Of a stretch of 64,000 nt of DNA, positions 32,604 to 44,570 are shown one piece after another (the stretch's first letter is position 1; each line of letters opens with the position of its first letter). The notes under the pieces are model-generated. The model was not told the DNA's origin. It made no database searches and saw only the letters and a list, made by a program, of their open reading frames with translations. The position numbers were made by a program, and so were the translations under genes. The stretch is from Carposina sasakii. Its lineage: Eukaryota; Arthropoda; Insecta; Lepidoptera; Carposinidae. The DNA lies in the NCBI GenBank assembly GCA_014607495.2, contig CP053170.1, positions 7,254,001 to 7,318,000 on the forward strand, in the 5' to 3' direction.

Positions 32604-33260
32604 CTCGACCATCCTGATGACGTGCGTGTCCCCAAGCACGTGTCCGGTGAAACCAAAACCTTACACTCGGTCATTTGTGGACATACTTAGTGAATAAGCT
32701 GTGAAACTCATTTTACCTAATACATAGATAATCTAATATTTCAAAAAAATAAAAATATATTTATAATTCCTAATAATAGTAATATTGAATATATTACTAC
32801 TATATCTACTTAACCTTTACATATTCGAATTATCATTACATTTAAATGTGTAATAGCTGTGTATACTTAATAATTAACCTGTTCATACTTTTAAATACTT
32901 TCTAATTTATACATTTAATTAGCTCAATAACATAATATACATCCAATATATACATTTGCATCGAATACATTTAGGTAACCTACTTATACATTTGTAGTCT
33001 TTTTAATTTATATAACACAATCAATTGAATGACTAATTTTACACTTTAGCTTATTTATCCATATACGTCCATATGTTCATTTCTTTCAATAATCATCTAA
33101 TTTATAAGTTTCATATTTAAATAACAAGTTTAATAAAGAACACATAAAACATACAATATCTTATTAACTAACAGGGTGATTAACCTTATTCTGAGCTATG
33201 TAACGCCAATTGCTAGAGAACCAACTAGTTGTATTCAATTACCACTCCCATCAGCCGTGT

Positions 33261-33436
33261 AACCAAGTAATCGATTAACCAAGTAACTCAATAACCAAAT
33301 ATCCATGTAACCAAATATCCAAGTAACCAAATATCCAAGTAACCAAATATCCAAGTAACCAAATATCCAAGTAACCAAATATCCAAGTAACCAAATATCC
33401 AAGTAACCAAATATCCAAGTAACCAAATAACCAGGG
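33261..33436. repeat. 16-bp minisatellite inside the Ty3 element
   Basis: Eleven units in 16-bp phase. The seven central ones are perfect AACCAAATATCCAAGT and the outer ones are diverged. Because 16 is one more than a multiple of three, all minus-strand frames read the same cyclic peptide WIFGYLDIWLLGYLVT, which creates long apparent ORFs. Confidence 0.9.
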
Positions 33437-33689
33437 TAACCTATCCCATTTCCTTAGGGAGTCAGTTACATTACATTGATCCAATTTTCTTGCTCCAGGT
33501 CAAGCTAAGAACGCCAACCATTTCCGCGCCTTTTCACACTTGACCTGGAACAAAGAACAACATAATTTGTAGCAACTAATGTTCAGAATCGTCATCATCG
33601 TTTATATTATTAGAGACGTCCGCCATGTTTATCTGACTATCATCGTCATCGTCCATTTCTAGCGAAGCTATGTGAATCCACGGACGCAT

Positions 33690-36330
33690 TCTATCGGCGG
33701 CAACAGTCGTCTTTTCGCCTATTCTTCATCCCTTCATACCCGGGAATAGGAGCCACTTTATAACGATCGTTACCCAATACCTTTATTACTTTGAATGGCC
33801 CTCGTATGAAGGCATGAGTTTAGTGCTCTGACCATTGTTTTGGAACATGACTTTGGTTATTTTTACTAACTCGCCGATTTTATAAGAACGCGCGGGGCGC
33901 CTGCCCTGATCATAACGTTGTTTTTGTTCGTTTTGAGCTTTATCAATCCGGCGCTTAACCTCGGTACGAATGGAAGATAAGGACGATTCGCTTAGTTCTA
34001 CGTTTGATACTTCATTTAATACTGGATTATATTCACTTGTCATTTCCGTTCCGAACAACATAACTTCCGCTGGTGCCCTGCCTATCGTTTTCTGCACAGT
34101 ATTATTTAATCCCCACTGGATTCTGCCGAGTTCGCGATCCCATTCCTTCTCATCCGTTCTAACACTCTGAGCTGTCAGTGAGTCAAGAATCGTTCTATTA
34201 TATCTCTCGACTTGCCCATTTGACCTTGGACTGGCCACTGCATTTAACACATGTTTGATGCCCGGTCCAAACAGAATCGTCGAAACGCATGAGAAGTGAA
34301 ACAGGAACCTCGGTCACTAATAATTCGCTCGGGCGATCGAAAAGTGTCAATATATCCTGTAGTGATCTAATCACATTCTGGGTATTGGTATTCTTGACGG
34401 GTCTAATAAACAAAAACTTCGTGAATGAGTCCACTATAGCCAGTATATGAGTATGACCTGTTTTTGATCTTACGAAGGGCCCAAGATGGTCTATATGCAG
34501 CGTATGGAAGGGTCTTTGAATTTTTCGATTGGATGCAAAAGTCCTTCACGTGTAGTTGAAGTCTTTTTCGCATAGGCGCAATCAATACAAGCCTCCACAT
34601 ATTTTTTTGTAAACCTTTTCATCTTCGCAAACCAGTAATTCCTTTTAATCCTATCGAAAGTTTTCTCAAAGCCTACATGCCCTATGTCATCATGATTACG
34701 CTTGCATATTTGCCATCGTGCGCCCTTCGGGACTACCCATCTCAAACATTCCTTGTCGCCCCCCAAGCATCTGTACAGCTTATTGTCTTTAAGGACGTAG
34801 TTACTCTTAATATGTTCGACACCTTTGGATCTAAGTTACTATTTACAATATCACGAATACGCAACAACTCCGAATCGCCCAATTGAAGTGTCAAAAGCCA
34901 ATCTTCATTATTGATTGCCATTACTGAGGGGTATCGTTCAGGACAAATAGTTTCCGCATCAACCACCGCATTTCTAGATAAAGCGTCTACGTGTCCCATT
35001 TTAATTCCGGCCCTATAATCTATCGTGCACTCGAATTCTTGTAAGGCTAGCCACCCACCTGGCGATCCTTGGTATAAGATCGCGTTTTCCAAAAGTGGAG
35101 CGGAGTGCGCTGCAGTCAGTGACTATCCTAAACGGTTTCCCTAACAGATATACCCTAAGTTTTTTCAATGCACATACTACGGCTAGGGTTTCGAGTTCGT
35201 AGGAATGGAAGTTCCTCTCCTCCGGCGTAGTTTGGCGACTATAGTACACAACTGGATGAAAGGAACTACCACTCCCCACTGGACGTTGGAGGAGAATTCC
35301 ACCGACGCCTAACTTACTGGCGTCTGTGTGGAGTTCGGTCCGCGGAAGGATCGTAGATCGCTAGTACGGGTCTTTCGACTAGCTTGGTCTTTAAAGTTTC
35401 AAACGATTCCTTCTGATCCCTTCCCCACTCCCAGGTTGCGTTCTTCTTAAGCAATCTTTAATTGGCTGAGCTAGTTGTGCGAAACCCTGGATAAATTTCC
35501 TAAAATAACTTACTAGGCCTAGAAATTGCCGAGCGTTATGTACATTTTCAGGTTGCGGAAAATCGATTACACTTTGAATTTTAACTTTACCCGGCCGCAT
35601 ACCCGCAGCACTAATTTCGACACCAAGGTAAGTAATTTCGTTTTGTAGGAAACTGCACTTAGAAAAGTTAAGCTTTAGATTAGCCTTTTTTAATAGTAAA
35701 AGAACCTCCTCTAACCTCTCCATGCATTTCAGCGGGGATTTGCCAAAAATTAATAAATCGTCTATGTACACTGTAGCCTTATTGAATCTGGCCGAGCCCA
35801 GAACATGATTCATCATGCGCTGGAATACTGCTGGTGCGTTTGCCAGGCCGAACGGCATACGATTATACTCGTACTGTCCGTCCGGCGTGACGAACGCAGT
35901 CAGATGTCTGCTACTTTCCGCGATTGGTACTTGGTAATACCCAGACATCAGGTCCAGCGTGATGAACCATGCTTGGCCAGCCAGCCTAGCAATCTCATCT
36001 TCTATTACAGGTATAGGGTAACGTTCCTTCATAGTAATCGAATTCAATAATCGGTAATCTACGCAAAGCCTGACACCGCCCTCTTTCTTTTTTACTAGGA
36101 TTATCGGACTGGCGTAGTGTGAAACCGATTCTCTAATGATACCTGCCTGTAACATCTCATCTACCATGGTGCGGACCTTCTCGCGTTCATGGTACGACAG
36201 TCTGTAAGGGCGATATACGACCGGTCGGTCACTACTCAGTTCTATCTTCATTTCAGTCGTATTTGTGCAACCTAAACTAGCTAGATCGTACGCAAAACAT
36301 TCCTCGTGACGCTTGAGAAGTTCGATCAAG
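33690..36330 (-). pseudogene. Ty3/gypsy pol: RT, RNase H, integrase (frameshifted)
   Basis: The RT frame (36329-35391) is the longest intact piece, 312 codons. It shows KKEGGVRLCVDYRLLN, LDLMSGYYQVPI, RMPFGLANAP and the catalytic YIDD (residues 188-191), then the connection motif FLGLVSYFRKFI. RNase H follows in other frames (VVYYSRQTTPEERNFHSYEL, then GHVDALSRN). Integrase has its HHCC finger at 34766-34491 (GHVGFEKTFDRIKRNYW, CIDCAYAK), part of the core at 34434 (VDSFTKFLFIRP), and SPRSNGQVERYNRTI with the last catalytic E at about 34215. It ends with a Ty3-type tail near 33790. At least four frame changes separate these pieces, so no functional polyprotein is encoded as assembled. Confidence 0.9.
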
Positions 36331-36599
36331 GTGATCCTATCGTTCTCGGAAACGTTTTGTACCTAGTTGAAGTTGTTTCTCATCTAAGAAATGTGTCGAA
36401 AACTCCTTTTTGTCGGTATGACTGCCATTATGTATTAACGATGCATCTACCTCCGATAATTTATCTACTGCCTGCACATGTTCTGCTCGCGTAAATATGA
36501 AATTCTCTTGCAAACAAACAAAATTTACTCGTAGAACAAGGAATAATCATTACAAAAAATCTACCTAGTCTCACTTCATATACTCCACCGCATACTACA

Positions 36600-38385
36600 A
36601 ACTGGTCGTAGTTATTTCCCCACTACGTTAGTATTTAAAATCACACTACCGCTAAAATCTGTCTCTGTAGCGGCCCGTACACTAGCTACCCCATAAATTA
36701 CAGTATGTGCTAAAATTCTTGCAGGTTCTAATTTTTTTATCATGCAAATGAAAATTCGGAAGCTCGCTGTCTACATGCAAAAATTGCAGTTTTCTTGCAT
36801 CTTTGTATACCACTATATGTGACTGCTCGGAGTAAGTCTGTCCTACAAGCATGGGCTTTTCGAGGAGGTAGTTGCTTACGACTCTAGTCATTACGGTGGC
36901 AGTCACACACCGTCAATTGTCACGGTTAACTCTATAGAACCTATTGATTTTACGAGATTATTTCCGAAACCCTTCATCGTTAAAGGGGCATGATCGTGTT
37001 CGAGCCCAAGGCTCCCGAAATCGGATTCGCGTATTAATGTTACCTCGCTGCCAAGGTCGATAAAGGCCTCCAGTGTCACACCATTAACGTTTATGGGTTT
37101 TATGAACTTGTTACACGGCTTTGATGGTTCAGGAACCGCTATGCGCATGGCCTTAGCTACAGTATCGACCTTTGGTAACCCGGCCTCTGACTTTTGTCTA
37201 CACATTTCAGGCTTATGTCCTATCTTTTGACATATACTACATTTGACTAGAGGTTTAGGACACCGTGAGAAAATGTGGCCTTTTTCCTTGCAGTTATAGC
37301 AAAATATATTAGGATTTACCTTCGAGATACCCACAGTTTTATTATAAGCTTTATCGTCTCCCCCGTTTACATTCCTATCTCTATACAAAGGATATTGAAC
37401 AGATGGTTCTTTATTACTACTCAACAAAAACTTAAGTAATTGATCGGGTTCCTCAAACGTAACGCTAACGCACTCGACCGCATTGTTCTATCTACGATCC
37501 CGTGAATGAGGCAATCCACGGCTCGCCTACCAGTGATTTCACATTGGTTGAGTAGCGCTAACTTTTCATAAAAGTAGTTTTCAATAGGTTCTTGATGCTT
37601 GCTTTTTCGCTTTAACATATCTTCTAATAGTTGTCCATAGTTTGTTCTGACGGAAAGGCACTAAGCAACTTAGCTTGCCACTCATCCCATGTGAATAAAA
37701 TAGTGCTAAGACTCTCATACCATTTCTTAGCTAATCCGTTAATTTCTGCATAGCAAAGTGTATCACAGTCTTCTCGTCCCAACCGTAAACCTTAGAACAT
37801 TCATTAACTTTCTTTAACCATACGTCTATACGTTGATTCTTTCAGAGGGGTTAAATTCTGGAATAATGTTTTTGTGGTCGATGCTTCTATTAATCGAAAT
37901 TGGGTTCTGGTTTGGCGGTTGAGACGGTAAGACGTCCTTAATGGACTTAATAATTTCAACAATATCTCTAGATGAAAAAGTAGGAGTACATGACCTTTTT
38001 AGGCGTCGATCGATGCTCGTGGAGTCCCTTGGTGCTCTGTCACGCCTTGTTCGGACATCCGATTCGCGGCTGCGACTTCGGGGCTCATGGTGGACCCCGA
38101 CCTCGACGTCCGACTTCTGCTGCGACGCCTACGGTTGCGCGGTGAGCTGAGGCGTTCGCTTCGCCGGGACCGTTGATCAGCGTCACGATCCTTTTGCAGC
38201 TCTTCTTCCATCTGTCTAATCCGCTCCTGTTCTCTTCTTAACGCGAGCTCCCGTTCCAAAAGTCGACAGCTACGGCTACTACTGCGTCTTCTTAATCGAG
38301 CACTCGCATCGCTACGTTTGGAACGGGACCGCTCCCGCCTAGGCGTTTCCAAGCTGCGGTTTCCATTCCCACTTTTATTCTCCAT
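36600..38385 (-). pseudogene. Ty3/gypsy gag and protease (frameshifted)
   Basis: An ATG at 38385 starts a basic, arginine-serine-rich region with a charged helix (RELALRREQERIRQMEEELQ). Later frames show a capsid-like region (KVYGWDEKTVIHFAMQKLT, KRKSKHQEPIENYFYEKLAL). Two CCHC knuckles lie at about 37301-37200 (CYNCKEKGHIFSRC and CSICQKIGHKPEMC). The protease follows with AFIDLGSEVTLI: the active-site triplet is DLG at about 37056 instead of the usual DTG or DSG. It continues with EKPMLVGQTYSEQ. Gag needs frame changes at about 37990, 37840, 37650 and 37430. The altered protease triplet is a substitution, unlike the indels elsewhere. Confidence 0.85.
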
Positions 38386-38880
38386 TATCTGAAAACTCGC
38401 CCCATAAATAATATGAGTAAGCATATACTAAAAGCACAAAAAGAAAGAAAATACAAAATAAAATACCAGATTGACGTTTTATTATTAAATATCTCGGTAA
38501 AACGGTAAACCGTACAGCAAAACTGATGAAATCTTTACCCCCTTACACGCCACGTGCGGGGCAGACAGTACACTTCCCATAACCAAATTTACTTAAGGGT
38601 AGGTAATTTTTTTTATTCGAAAAATTCTTAAACTGCCACAATGCTATCAACCGTTTATATTCAAAATAATGTTGGACCTACTAATACTACTGTCAATTAC
38701 TACATTAATTCCCATACAAAAATATTGTTCAACAGTTTTAGTTTATTAAGAAAATTGCTAGCATTAACTGGTTTCAGAAAAACTTATAACCGACAAATTT
38801 GATTAACCGAAAATATGTGGGTACTAAAATTTTAAATGTAGGCGATTACTTACAGAGTTTCGTTATCCCACTGGCTGACT

Positions 38881-39159
38881 TGTTATCACTTCCAAGAAAC
38901 GTAATGAAAACACTGTGTTCTTTCTAATGGTATAATTACTATATAATTGCTTCTCCAAAAGTTACACTAATTTACACTTTTTTTCTGAGCGTCCGCTCGA
39001 CACCGCTCATTGACCGAGAATGTCCTTGCCGCCAAAACCCCATCCCTGACATTCGTTCTCCTCGGACGTTGCTATGGCGGGCGGACTTTATGTCACCAGA
39101 ATGGTCAGTGCAGCTACTTTTTACTTGAAATTAACCTCGAAAAATAATCAAACCTTACA
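38881..39159 (-). repeat. 5' LTR of the Ty3 element
   Basis: Identical to 32325-32603. On the element strand the bases just inside (38880 downward) read AGTCAGCCAGTGGGATAACG, the position of the primer site; I do not recognise the tRNA. Confidence 0.9.
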
Positions 39160-39164
39160 TATTA

Positions 39165-39295
39165 TAAAATTTTCTTTGTACTTAATGGTTTGCTGGAAGA
39201 AGTCTCTTTTAGAGATAAGCTCGCCTTTGTACTATTTCTTTTACAACTTACTGTCTATGATAAAAATTTATGTGTACAATAAAGAATACTAAGAA
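39165..39295 (+). repeat. LINE 3' end flanking the Ty3 insertion
   Basis: AGAGATAAGCTCGCCTTTGT and GTGTACAATAAAGAA match the layout at 18440-18562. The Ty3 element inserted immediately upstream of it. Confidence 0.45.
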
Positions 39296-39636
39296 TGTAG
39301 GTATTAACTTTTTTATTTTATATTTTGATTGAGGGTATATTAAAAAATATTTGTAATATGTACATTGGTTTTAGTTGTTGGTTAGTTGGTTCGGTAGTTA
39401 GAACTAAAATGAAAAACTAATCCCGATGATGTCACGGGTGTTGGCGAAACATATGTCGATTAAGAGGAGGCAGACCTTATTTAGCATCTTTTTGATGAAA
39501 TATGCTGAAACGGGTGCATGTTTGTTTAATGTGAGACTATTACACTATATTCTTAGTACCCTTAACTATGTCATGTAAAGCCAAAAACATGATTTAATGA
39601 TTTTCGCTCGATAGTTTTGTTTTTTGAAATCGACAT

Positions 39637-40735
39637 TGTCGGCGACGAAGACATGAAACCTACCCAAATTGAATGATTTGATATTATGTACATATAGATA
39701 AGGTTGATATTTGAATAAAGAGTTTGCAATATATGTTAGGTATAGCGCTAACATTAAGTTTGTACTAGGTAGGGTTGTTTTGTGTCTGACTTATTTCTTA
39801 TCCCTTTGAGTTTTATTAGGTGTAGGTAGCTATTCTGAGCACATTAAGAGTATTTTTAAGTAAATTGAATAATTACTTTAGTAGATATTTGCGATTTCAT
39901 AGTTTATTAAGATTTTGAACTTGTGCTCACAGTAGCTTCGAGAATATTCCATTAGAATGAATCTGATTATTTCTTATTTGAGTTCATTTTATGCCCTTTC
40001 TAGTGATATTAATTCATGTATATAGATTGTGTAAATTAGATTTTATTAAGGGCTAAACTTAGCAAGTTGGTAAAATTTGTAAGATTTTTGACCTTTCTCC
40101 TTTGACAACTTTTTATTGTTTAAACTTAAAAATAAGATTCTTATATAATTAGATAGAGCTAATTAAGACCTTTTTAACAATGTATAACACATGTATGTAA
40201 TGTTTATTTTGAAATAAATATAGGGCGCAAAAGAGGTCAGTCAAGGGACAAACTAGATAAAATGTTAGAAGAAATCGTAGAGAATTTCTACCGCGTTCCA
40301 GACGGTAAGGGTGAACCGTCGACATATTTGTAAGTCGCACGGATTTTGTGTGTTCAATCCGAGGCGAGTTCCTAAGAAGAAATATAAGAAGAAAAGTGAA
40401 AAGGAAGCAAAATAGGAACAAGAGAAGCCACTGAAGACTGCCTGAAGACTGACCTCTTGCCCGCAGTTTGGAAGAAAAGTGTGTTTTGTCTCTCTCACTC
40501 CCGCGTACGACAACAACATACAGGGGTTTGACAACAACATACAATAGGGTGACCGGCGCGTATTTAGTACGCGACGACGCCGCGGCTGATATCGGAGCTG
40601 CGCACACGGGTGAAGGGTGCGCGAGGCGGACGCGACCAGCGCGGGTTTGGGAGTTACGCCCCGGGCCCACCGCGTTCGTCACCCCGGGGATCCTTTCCCC
40701 GGCCGGACCCGCTGAAACGGGAGCTGGCCGCAACA
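39637..40735 (+). repeat. 5' LTR of the BEL/Pao element
   Basis: 1099 bp. It contains AATAAA-type signals (39715-39720, 40213-40218) and an unusually GC-rich 3' part (about 40550-40735). Minus-strand open frames here are shadows and recur in the 3' LTR. Confidence 0.9.
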
Positions 40736-40737
40736 GA

Positions 40738-40755
40738 TGGTCCTTCGAGCCGGAT
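40738..40755 (+). promoter_or_regulatory. primer binding site, tRNA-Tyr
   Basis: TGGTCCTTCGAGCCGGAT complements a tRNA 3' end CCGGCTCGAAGGA plus CCA. Eukaryotic tRNA-Tyr ends this way and starts CCTTCGA. The assignment rests on remembered tRNA sequences and should be checked against a tRNA set from the species. Confidence 0.7.
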
Positions 40756-40787
40756 CCTTCGGACAAGAGAAGATATCAGCGCAGAAG

Positions 40788-42500
40788 ATGCCGGTCACCA
40801 GATCGCAATACGGAAGGTCTTCGGCACAAGAAGAGGATAGAACATCATCAGAGATGACTTCGGGAACGACTTCTTCTGAAGCGACTTCGGGCACCACAGG
40901 AACGTCGACTATGGATTCCGCCGGGACGAAGACGACAGGCTCTGGCACGATGGCCAGTGCCGCTGGTACAGAAGAACACCCGAAGAAGAAGAGCTCTTCA
41001 GCACTCACCTTGGTTCCAGTGAAGGCACCCTCGCTCGCCAAGTCGAAACGCTCCCGAAGAGGGGAGCTTGAGGCGCGTGAGGAACTGGCACGTCTAAGAT
41101 TAAAGAAGATAGAGGCTGAAGCAGAATTGGCAGAAGCAAGACTGGCTCGTATCCAATATGAGATGAAGAGGACGAGTCCAGATCAGAAGACGAGGAGCCT
41201 GAAGACAGAACGACGCACGTGCAAGAATGGGTCCGAGCGACGATGGACGTAGAGAGAAAAGGGGGGGGAGCCGATGAAGGAAGCTCTTCCAGCCATCGAC
41301 GCGAGGCCGCACGAGTCTTCAGGGTACCGAGTCAGCGAGTTGGCTGGAGCTATCAAGATGGCGATGGAGTCCAGTCCAGTGAGAAGTCCAGCACCGCCAC
41401 CCAGTTATATGCACGAGTTACCTGCCTTCGAGGGAAACAGCGCGGAATGGCTGGCCTTCAAGAGAGTATATGAAGATACTGCACCACTCTTCTCAAGCAC
41501 TCAGAATATGGCGCGGCTGAGAAGAGCGCTGAAGGGGGCAGCAAGAGAGGCGATCAAGAATATTTTGTATTCTGATTCTGCACCTGAAGAAATCATCGAT
41601 GCTTTGCGAAGAAGATTTGGAAGACCAGATGCTTTGGTGATGCATGAACTGGAAAGAATGAAGGCATTACCAAAGATCATGGATACTGCGAGGGATGTAT
41701 GCTTATTCGCCAGCATCGTCAGTAATGGGGTCGCGACGATCAAGAATCTGAAGAAGATACATTACCTGTATTCGCCAGAGATGAGAAGGCCATCGAAGAG
41801 AAGATGGGTCCTATCATGAAGTTTAGATGGTACGACTTTGCCGCTGAACATGAAGACAGTGAAGAGCCGGACCTGGTGTTGATGTCCAGGTTCCTAGACC
41901 GAGAAGCTGATAGATGTGGGAGCATATGCAGCACCTGAAACGCCGAGAAGATTTGGCCTGAAGCAACACTTCACGCATCAGACTACGGAGAAGCCAAGGC
42001 CGCCGGAGCAACGAGTAGAACCAACGCGGGCTGAGAAGATGGAGTGTCCAGCTTGCCGAGGGGAGCACCGGCTGTATGAATGTCGACGCTTCAAGGAGTC
42101 TTCGGTGCAAGAAAGATGGGATATTGTGAAGAAGTCCAGGCTATGCTTCAAGTGTCTGCATAGTCCTCATCGAAAGGAAACCTGCAAGAGACCTCCATGC
42201 AAGATCTGCAAGCGTCTTCATCATCAACTGCTGCACAATACAGAGAAGAGACAGCAGCAGCCGGAGAAAGAAGAAGAAGACGTCCAAGAGGTCTCCAACC
42301 ACGTCACGCTGCCGGTCAACGCTGCGAGTACAGCAAGAGCCTTCCTGAAGATCATCCCTGTGGAGTTGTATGGTCCCAGGGGTTCGGAGAAGGTCCTGGC
42401 GCTACTGGATGAAGGGTCTACCGTGTCATTGTTAGACTCTACAGTGGCAGAGAAGATTGGAGCGTCAGGACCGGAAGAGACTTTGGCGATATCCACTGTC
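40788..42500 (+). pseudogene. BEL/Pao gag and protease (frameshifted)
   Basis: ATG at 40788 begins MPVTRSQYGRSSAQEEDRTS, a Ser/Thr-rich start followed by a charged coiled coil (LARLRLKKIEAEAELAEARL). Frames then change near 41190-41270. The gag core (DUF1759-like) reads LPAFEGNSAEWLAFKRVYED, FSSTQNMARLRRALKGAARE and RRFGRPDALVMHELERMKAL. After another shift (about 41745-41900) come cysteine/histidine clusters (CPACRGEHRLYEC, LCFKCLHSPHRKETC, CKICKRLHHQLLH), then the aspartic protease with LALLDEGSTVSLLDSTVAEK, whose DEGS form is usual for this superfamily. The order and spacing are normal. Breaks are single-base indels. Confidence 0.88.
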
Positions 42501-44570
42501 GGCGGGAAACTATTATGAAGAAGAACTCTCAAAGCTGTCTATGGAGATACGAGGAGTTCATCAAGAGGGCAAGAAGAGATTGAACGAGGTTCGAACAATT
42601 GACAAGATGGACCTCGCGCCTCAATACGTCAAGAAGTCTAGGATAGAAGAATGCTCACATCTGAAGAAGATGGCAGACCAGCTGCACTACAATGAAGATC
42701 CACCACAGTTGTTGATTGGGCAAGACAACTGGCACCTCATCGTGTCAAGAGCCATCAAGAAGGGAAAGAAGAACCACCCATCGCCTCCTCACTGAGTTAG
42801 GTTGGGTATTGCATGGCACCGATGGAGGAGGGTCGAAGCCAGTGCACTTCATCAACTGTGCGCAGCTGGCTGGAGAAGAAGATGACCACATGGAGAAGAT
42901 TATCAAGGAGCATTTCAGTATTGAGTCGCTGGGGATACAGCCTCGTCGCCCGAGTATGGATATTGAAGCCAAGGCCCTGCAGACACTGGAGAAGACAAGT
43001 CGTCGCATTGAAGGAGGTCGCTTCGAAACAGGACTTCTATGGAAGACAGAAGATGAAAGGATGCCTGCTAGCTACAAATCTGCTGAGAACAGATTGAAGA
43101 ATATTGAGAAGAAGCTAGACAAGGACATCGACATGAAGAAAGAATATGAGCGGCAAATCAATCATCTTCTCGAGAATGACTACGCGGAAGAAGCACCAGA
43201 AGAATGTACATCAGATAGAGAATGGTATCTCCGCACTTCGCCGTAACGCATCCGACGAAGAAGAAGATGAGGATTGTCTTTGATGCTGCCGCCAGGTCCA
43301 AGGAAAGAGTCTCAACGATGCACTGCTGCCGGGACCAGACTTGTTGCAGTCACTGTTTGGAGTTCTTTTGAGGTTTCGGCAGAGTCACATCGCAGTAGTA
43401 GCAGACATCAAGGAAATGTTCCTGCAAATAAGAATACGAGATGAAGATCGAGATAGCCTGAGATTCCTGTGGAGGCCCAAGGACAAGAGGGATCTCCGAA
43501 GAAATATAGAATGAAGTCAGTCATCTTTGGTGCGGCGTCCTCTCCCAGTACGGCTATCTATATTAAGAATCGGAATGCAGCAGAACATAAAGAAGAGTAT
43601 CCTGAGGCAGCAAGAGCGATCGTGCGAAATCATTATATGGATGACTACTTGCAGAGTTTCGCCACGGTTGAAGACGCAAAGAAGATTGCCAAAGAAGTGG
43701 ATAACCGTTCATCTGAAGGCTGGGTTTGAACTGCGAGGTTGGGCTTCAAACCATCCAGAAGTTCTTGCTGACATGAAGACCGAAGAAATGAAGACTGAAA
43801 TCACGCTGGGTCATGAAGAGAAGACTCTGGGACTTCGTTGGTTCATCAAAGAAGATGCATGGGGTTTAGAAACGAGTCTGCGGAACACTCCAGAAGATGT
43901 TATAAACGAGGCCAGAACTCCGACGAAGAGAGAAATCACCAGCGCGATCATGTCAACATTCGACCCCATGGGATTAGTCTCCCAGTACTGATACAAGGAA
44001 GAAACTGATGCAAGATGTCTGGAGAAGCGGGGTTGGAATGGGATGAAGAGATAACTGAAGAAGCCTGTGAAACCTGGAAGAAGTATATGAAGAACCTACA
44101 GCTGCTGCGAGATCTGCATATTCCAAGATGCTCTATCTCCGACCAACACTGAGGGGGAGCTGCACGTCTTCACAGATGCCAGCGAGACAGCATACGCTCG
44201 CCGCCGTGTATTGGCGTACGAAGAATGAATGATGGCAAGATATGGTGTCTCTGTGGCTGGAAGGCGAGGGTGACGCCGCTGAAGCGATATCGATTCCTCG
44301 GCTGGAGCTGCAGGCGACGTTACTGGGAGCAGATTGGCTCACTCAGTCGAGAAGGAGTTAGACTGAAGACGAAGAGGAAGATATTCTGGACCGACTCCAG
44401 CACTGTACTGTCCTGGATTAAGTCGGACCCCAGGACATTCAAGCTTACGTCGCACATCGCCTGGCGGAAATAGAAGAGACAACGAAAGCTCTCAAGAGTG
44501 GCGTGGATTCCCACGGCACAAAATCCGGCAGATGATGCGACGCGAGAGATTCCTGAGAACTTCAACCAGG
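42500..44570 (+). pseudogene. BEL/Pao reverse transcriptase and RNase H (frameshifted)
   Basis: A linker carrying LLTELGWVLHGTDGGGS and FSIESLGIQPRRPSMDIEAK leads to the polymerase: [18 protein letters not shown] (RT motif), then in another frame [20 protein letters not shown], the VIFGAASSPSTA motif, and NHYMDDYLQSFATVEDA with catalytic YMDD at 43634-43645. The thumb follows (HEEKTLGLRWFIKEDAWGLE, then STFDPMGLVS). RNase H appears at about 44165 (FTDASETAYA) with IPRLELQA and IFWTDSSTVLSWIKSDPRTF, and ends in WIPTAQNPADDATREI. Single-base indels occur at roughly 43245, 43300, 43480, 43720, 43990, 44200, 44340 and 44470. Confidence 0.85.

Larger units (their letters stand above)
32325..39159 (-). 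mobile_element. complete Ty3/gypsy LTR retrotransposon
   Basis: Two LTRs of 279 bp (32325-32603 and 38881-39159) are identical base for base by eye and begin and end as TG...CA. TATT stands on both outer sides, a 4-bp target duplication. The coding strand is minus: gag at about 38385-37195, protease at about 37110-36700, RT 36330-35391, RNase H about 35280-34900, integrase about 34770-33690. Many frameshifts break the coding region. Between integrase and the 3' LTR lie about 1.1 kb of AT-rich non-coding DNA and a 16-bp minisatellite (33261-33436). Confidence 0.9.

Noticed and set aside
33261..33436. CRISPR-like array
   Set aside because: Units are contiguous 16-mers without spacers, in an animal genome, inside a retrotransposon.
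33235..33484. Small hydrophobic protein genes on the minus strand
   Set aside because: The open frames come from the 16-bp minisatellite and read the same peptide in every frame; there is no supporting gene context.
40149..40766. 205-codon minus-strand gene
   Set aside because: It lies within the BEL LTR and recurs in the 3' LTR (46845-47435); it is a shadow of the LTR.
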